From Amycolatopsis acididurans (GTDB taxonomy: Bacteria > Actinomycetota > Actinomycetes > Mycobacteriales > Pseudonocardiaceae): a stretch of DNA of 41,148 bases. The DNA is taken from NCBI RefSeq assembly GCF_012328925.1, contig NZ_JAAXLS010000057.1:1-41148 (forward strand). Direction: 5' to 3'. Positions 40,994 through 41,148 of this stretch are shown here, one piece after another (within the stretch, counting starts at the first letter, position 1; every line of letters starts with the position of its first letter). Under the pieces are notes generated by a model, which was given only the letters and a program-made list of their open reading frames with translations, was not told where the DNA came from and searched no databases. The translations under genes were made by a program, and so were the position numbers.

Positions 40994-41148
40994 CCGGCTC
41001 AGCCTGAACGCCAACGCCGCCGGACAAACGCCCAACGGAACACCCGAAAACCGGCGCTGGTAACCACCCAAGCCACCCACCCGGGAACGCAAGAAGCTCG
41101 CACCGCAGGGGCTCCGGGGGCTCGGCCCCCGGACAAAACGACGACCGA
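40994..41148. repeat. 202-bp tandem repeat, unit 2 (reaches window end)
   Basis: Second copy of the 155-base segment, 154 of 155 positions alike. The match is still intact at the last base of the window, so the array may go on. Confidence 0.9.

Noticed and set aside
40562..41092. A 176-codon minus-strand frame over the end of hyuB and the tandem repeat
   Set aside because: It runs through the terminator and repeat units, overlaps a certain gene in antisense, and its product merely repeats with the DNA.

Overview
The window is very GC-rich actinobacterial DNA. The block sucB/dlaT - TIGR01777 epimerase - lipB - lipA, the DnaE1 with an intact PHP site, the FadE10-like acyl-CoA dehydrogenase, the F420-type oxidoreductase and the frequent GTG starts all point to a mycolate-related or pseudonocardial actinomycete. 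Amycolatopsis or a close relative is my best guess, by inference only.

Region 1 (1-8.5 kb) is a lipoate/2-oxoacid dehydrogenase neighbourhood: the 3' part of a dihydrolipoamide acyltransferase, a TIGR01777 epimerase, a PAP2 phosphatase, lipB and lipA, then a DedA protein. Between lipB and lipA lie an F420-type oxidoreductase, a 28-codon ORF, a TetR regulator, and a divergent pair (a TetR-like protein of unknown role plus an SDR). The gap between TetR and that pair carries three phased palindromes.

Region 2 (8.5-22.3 kb) is mostly housekeeping and cell envelope: a long acyl-CoA dehydrogenase, a patatin, an L,D-transpeptidase lipoprotein, a sirtuin, a membrane protein coupled to a NodB deacetylase-GT2 fusion, a 14-TM MFS exporter and dnaE. 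Between dnaE and the MFS gene is a roughly 560-bp array of diverged 22-bp repeats. Its ACTCG anchor recurs 23 times at exactly 22-bp spacing.

Region 3 (22.4-29 kb) is accessory metabolism under two IclR regulators: a PLP enzyme, a phenylacetate-CoA-ligase-like enzyme, and a two-gene operon of an enolase-superfamily enzyme and an iron-type alcohol dehydrogenase.

Region 4 (29-40.7 kb) is a catabolic cluster built around a divergent promoter. Leftward run a CoA-ester-type flavin hydroxylase, an EntE/DhbE-like acid:AMP ligase, a maleate isomerase with the exact Cys76/Cys194 pair, a TetR regulator, a VOC dioxygenase-like protein, an 82-residue protein and an alpha/beta hydrolase, nearly all joined by 4-nt stop/start overlaps. 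Rightward run a HyuA ATPase and a HyuB fused to a Cys4 domain like the gamma subunit of acetone carboxylase. I infer that an aromatic or heteroaromatic acid is activated, hydroxylated and cleaved towards maleate, then fumarate. An ATP-dependent ring hydrolase or carboxylase takes part. The substrate is not known. The window ends in a terminator and nearly two units of a 202-bp tandem repeat.
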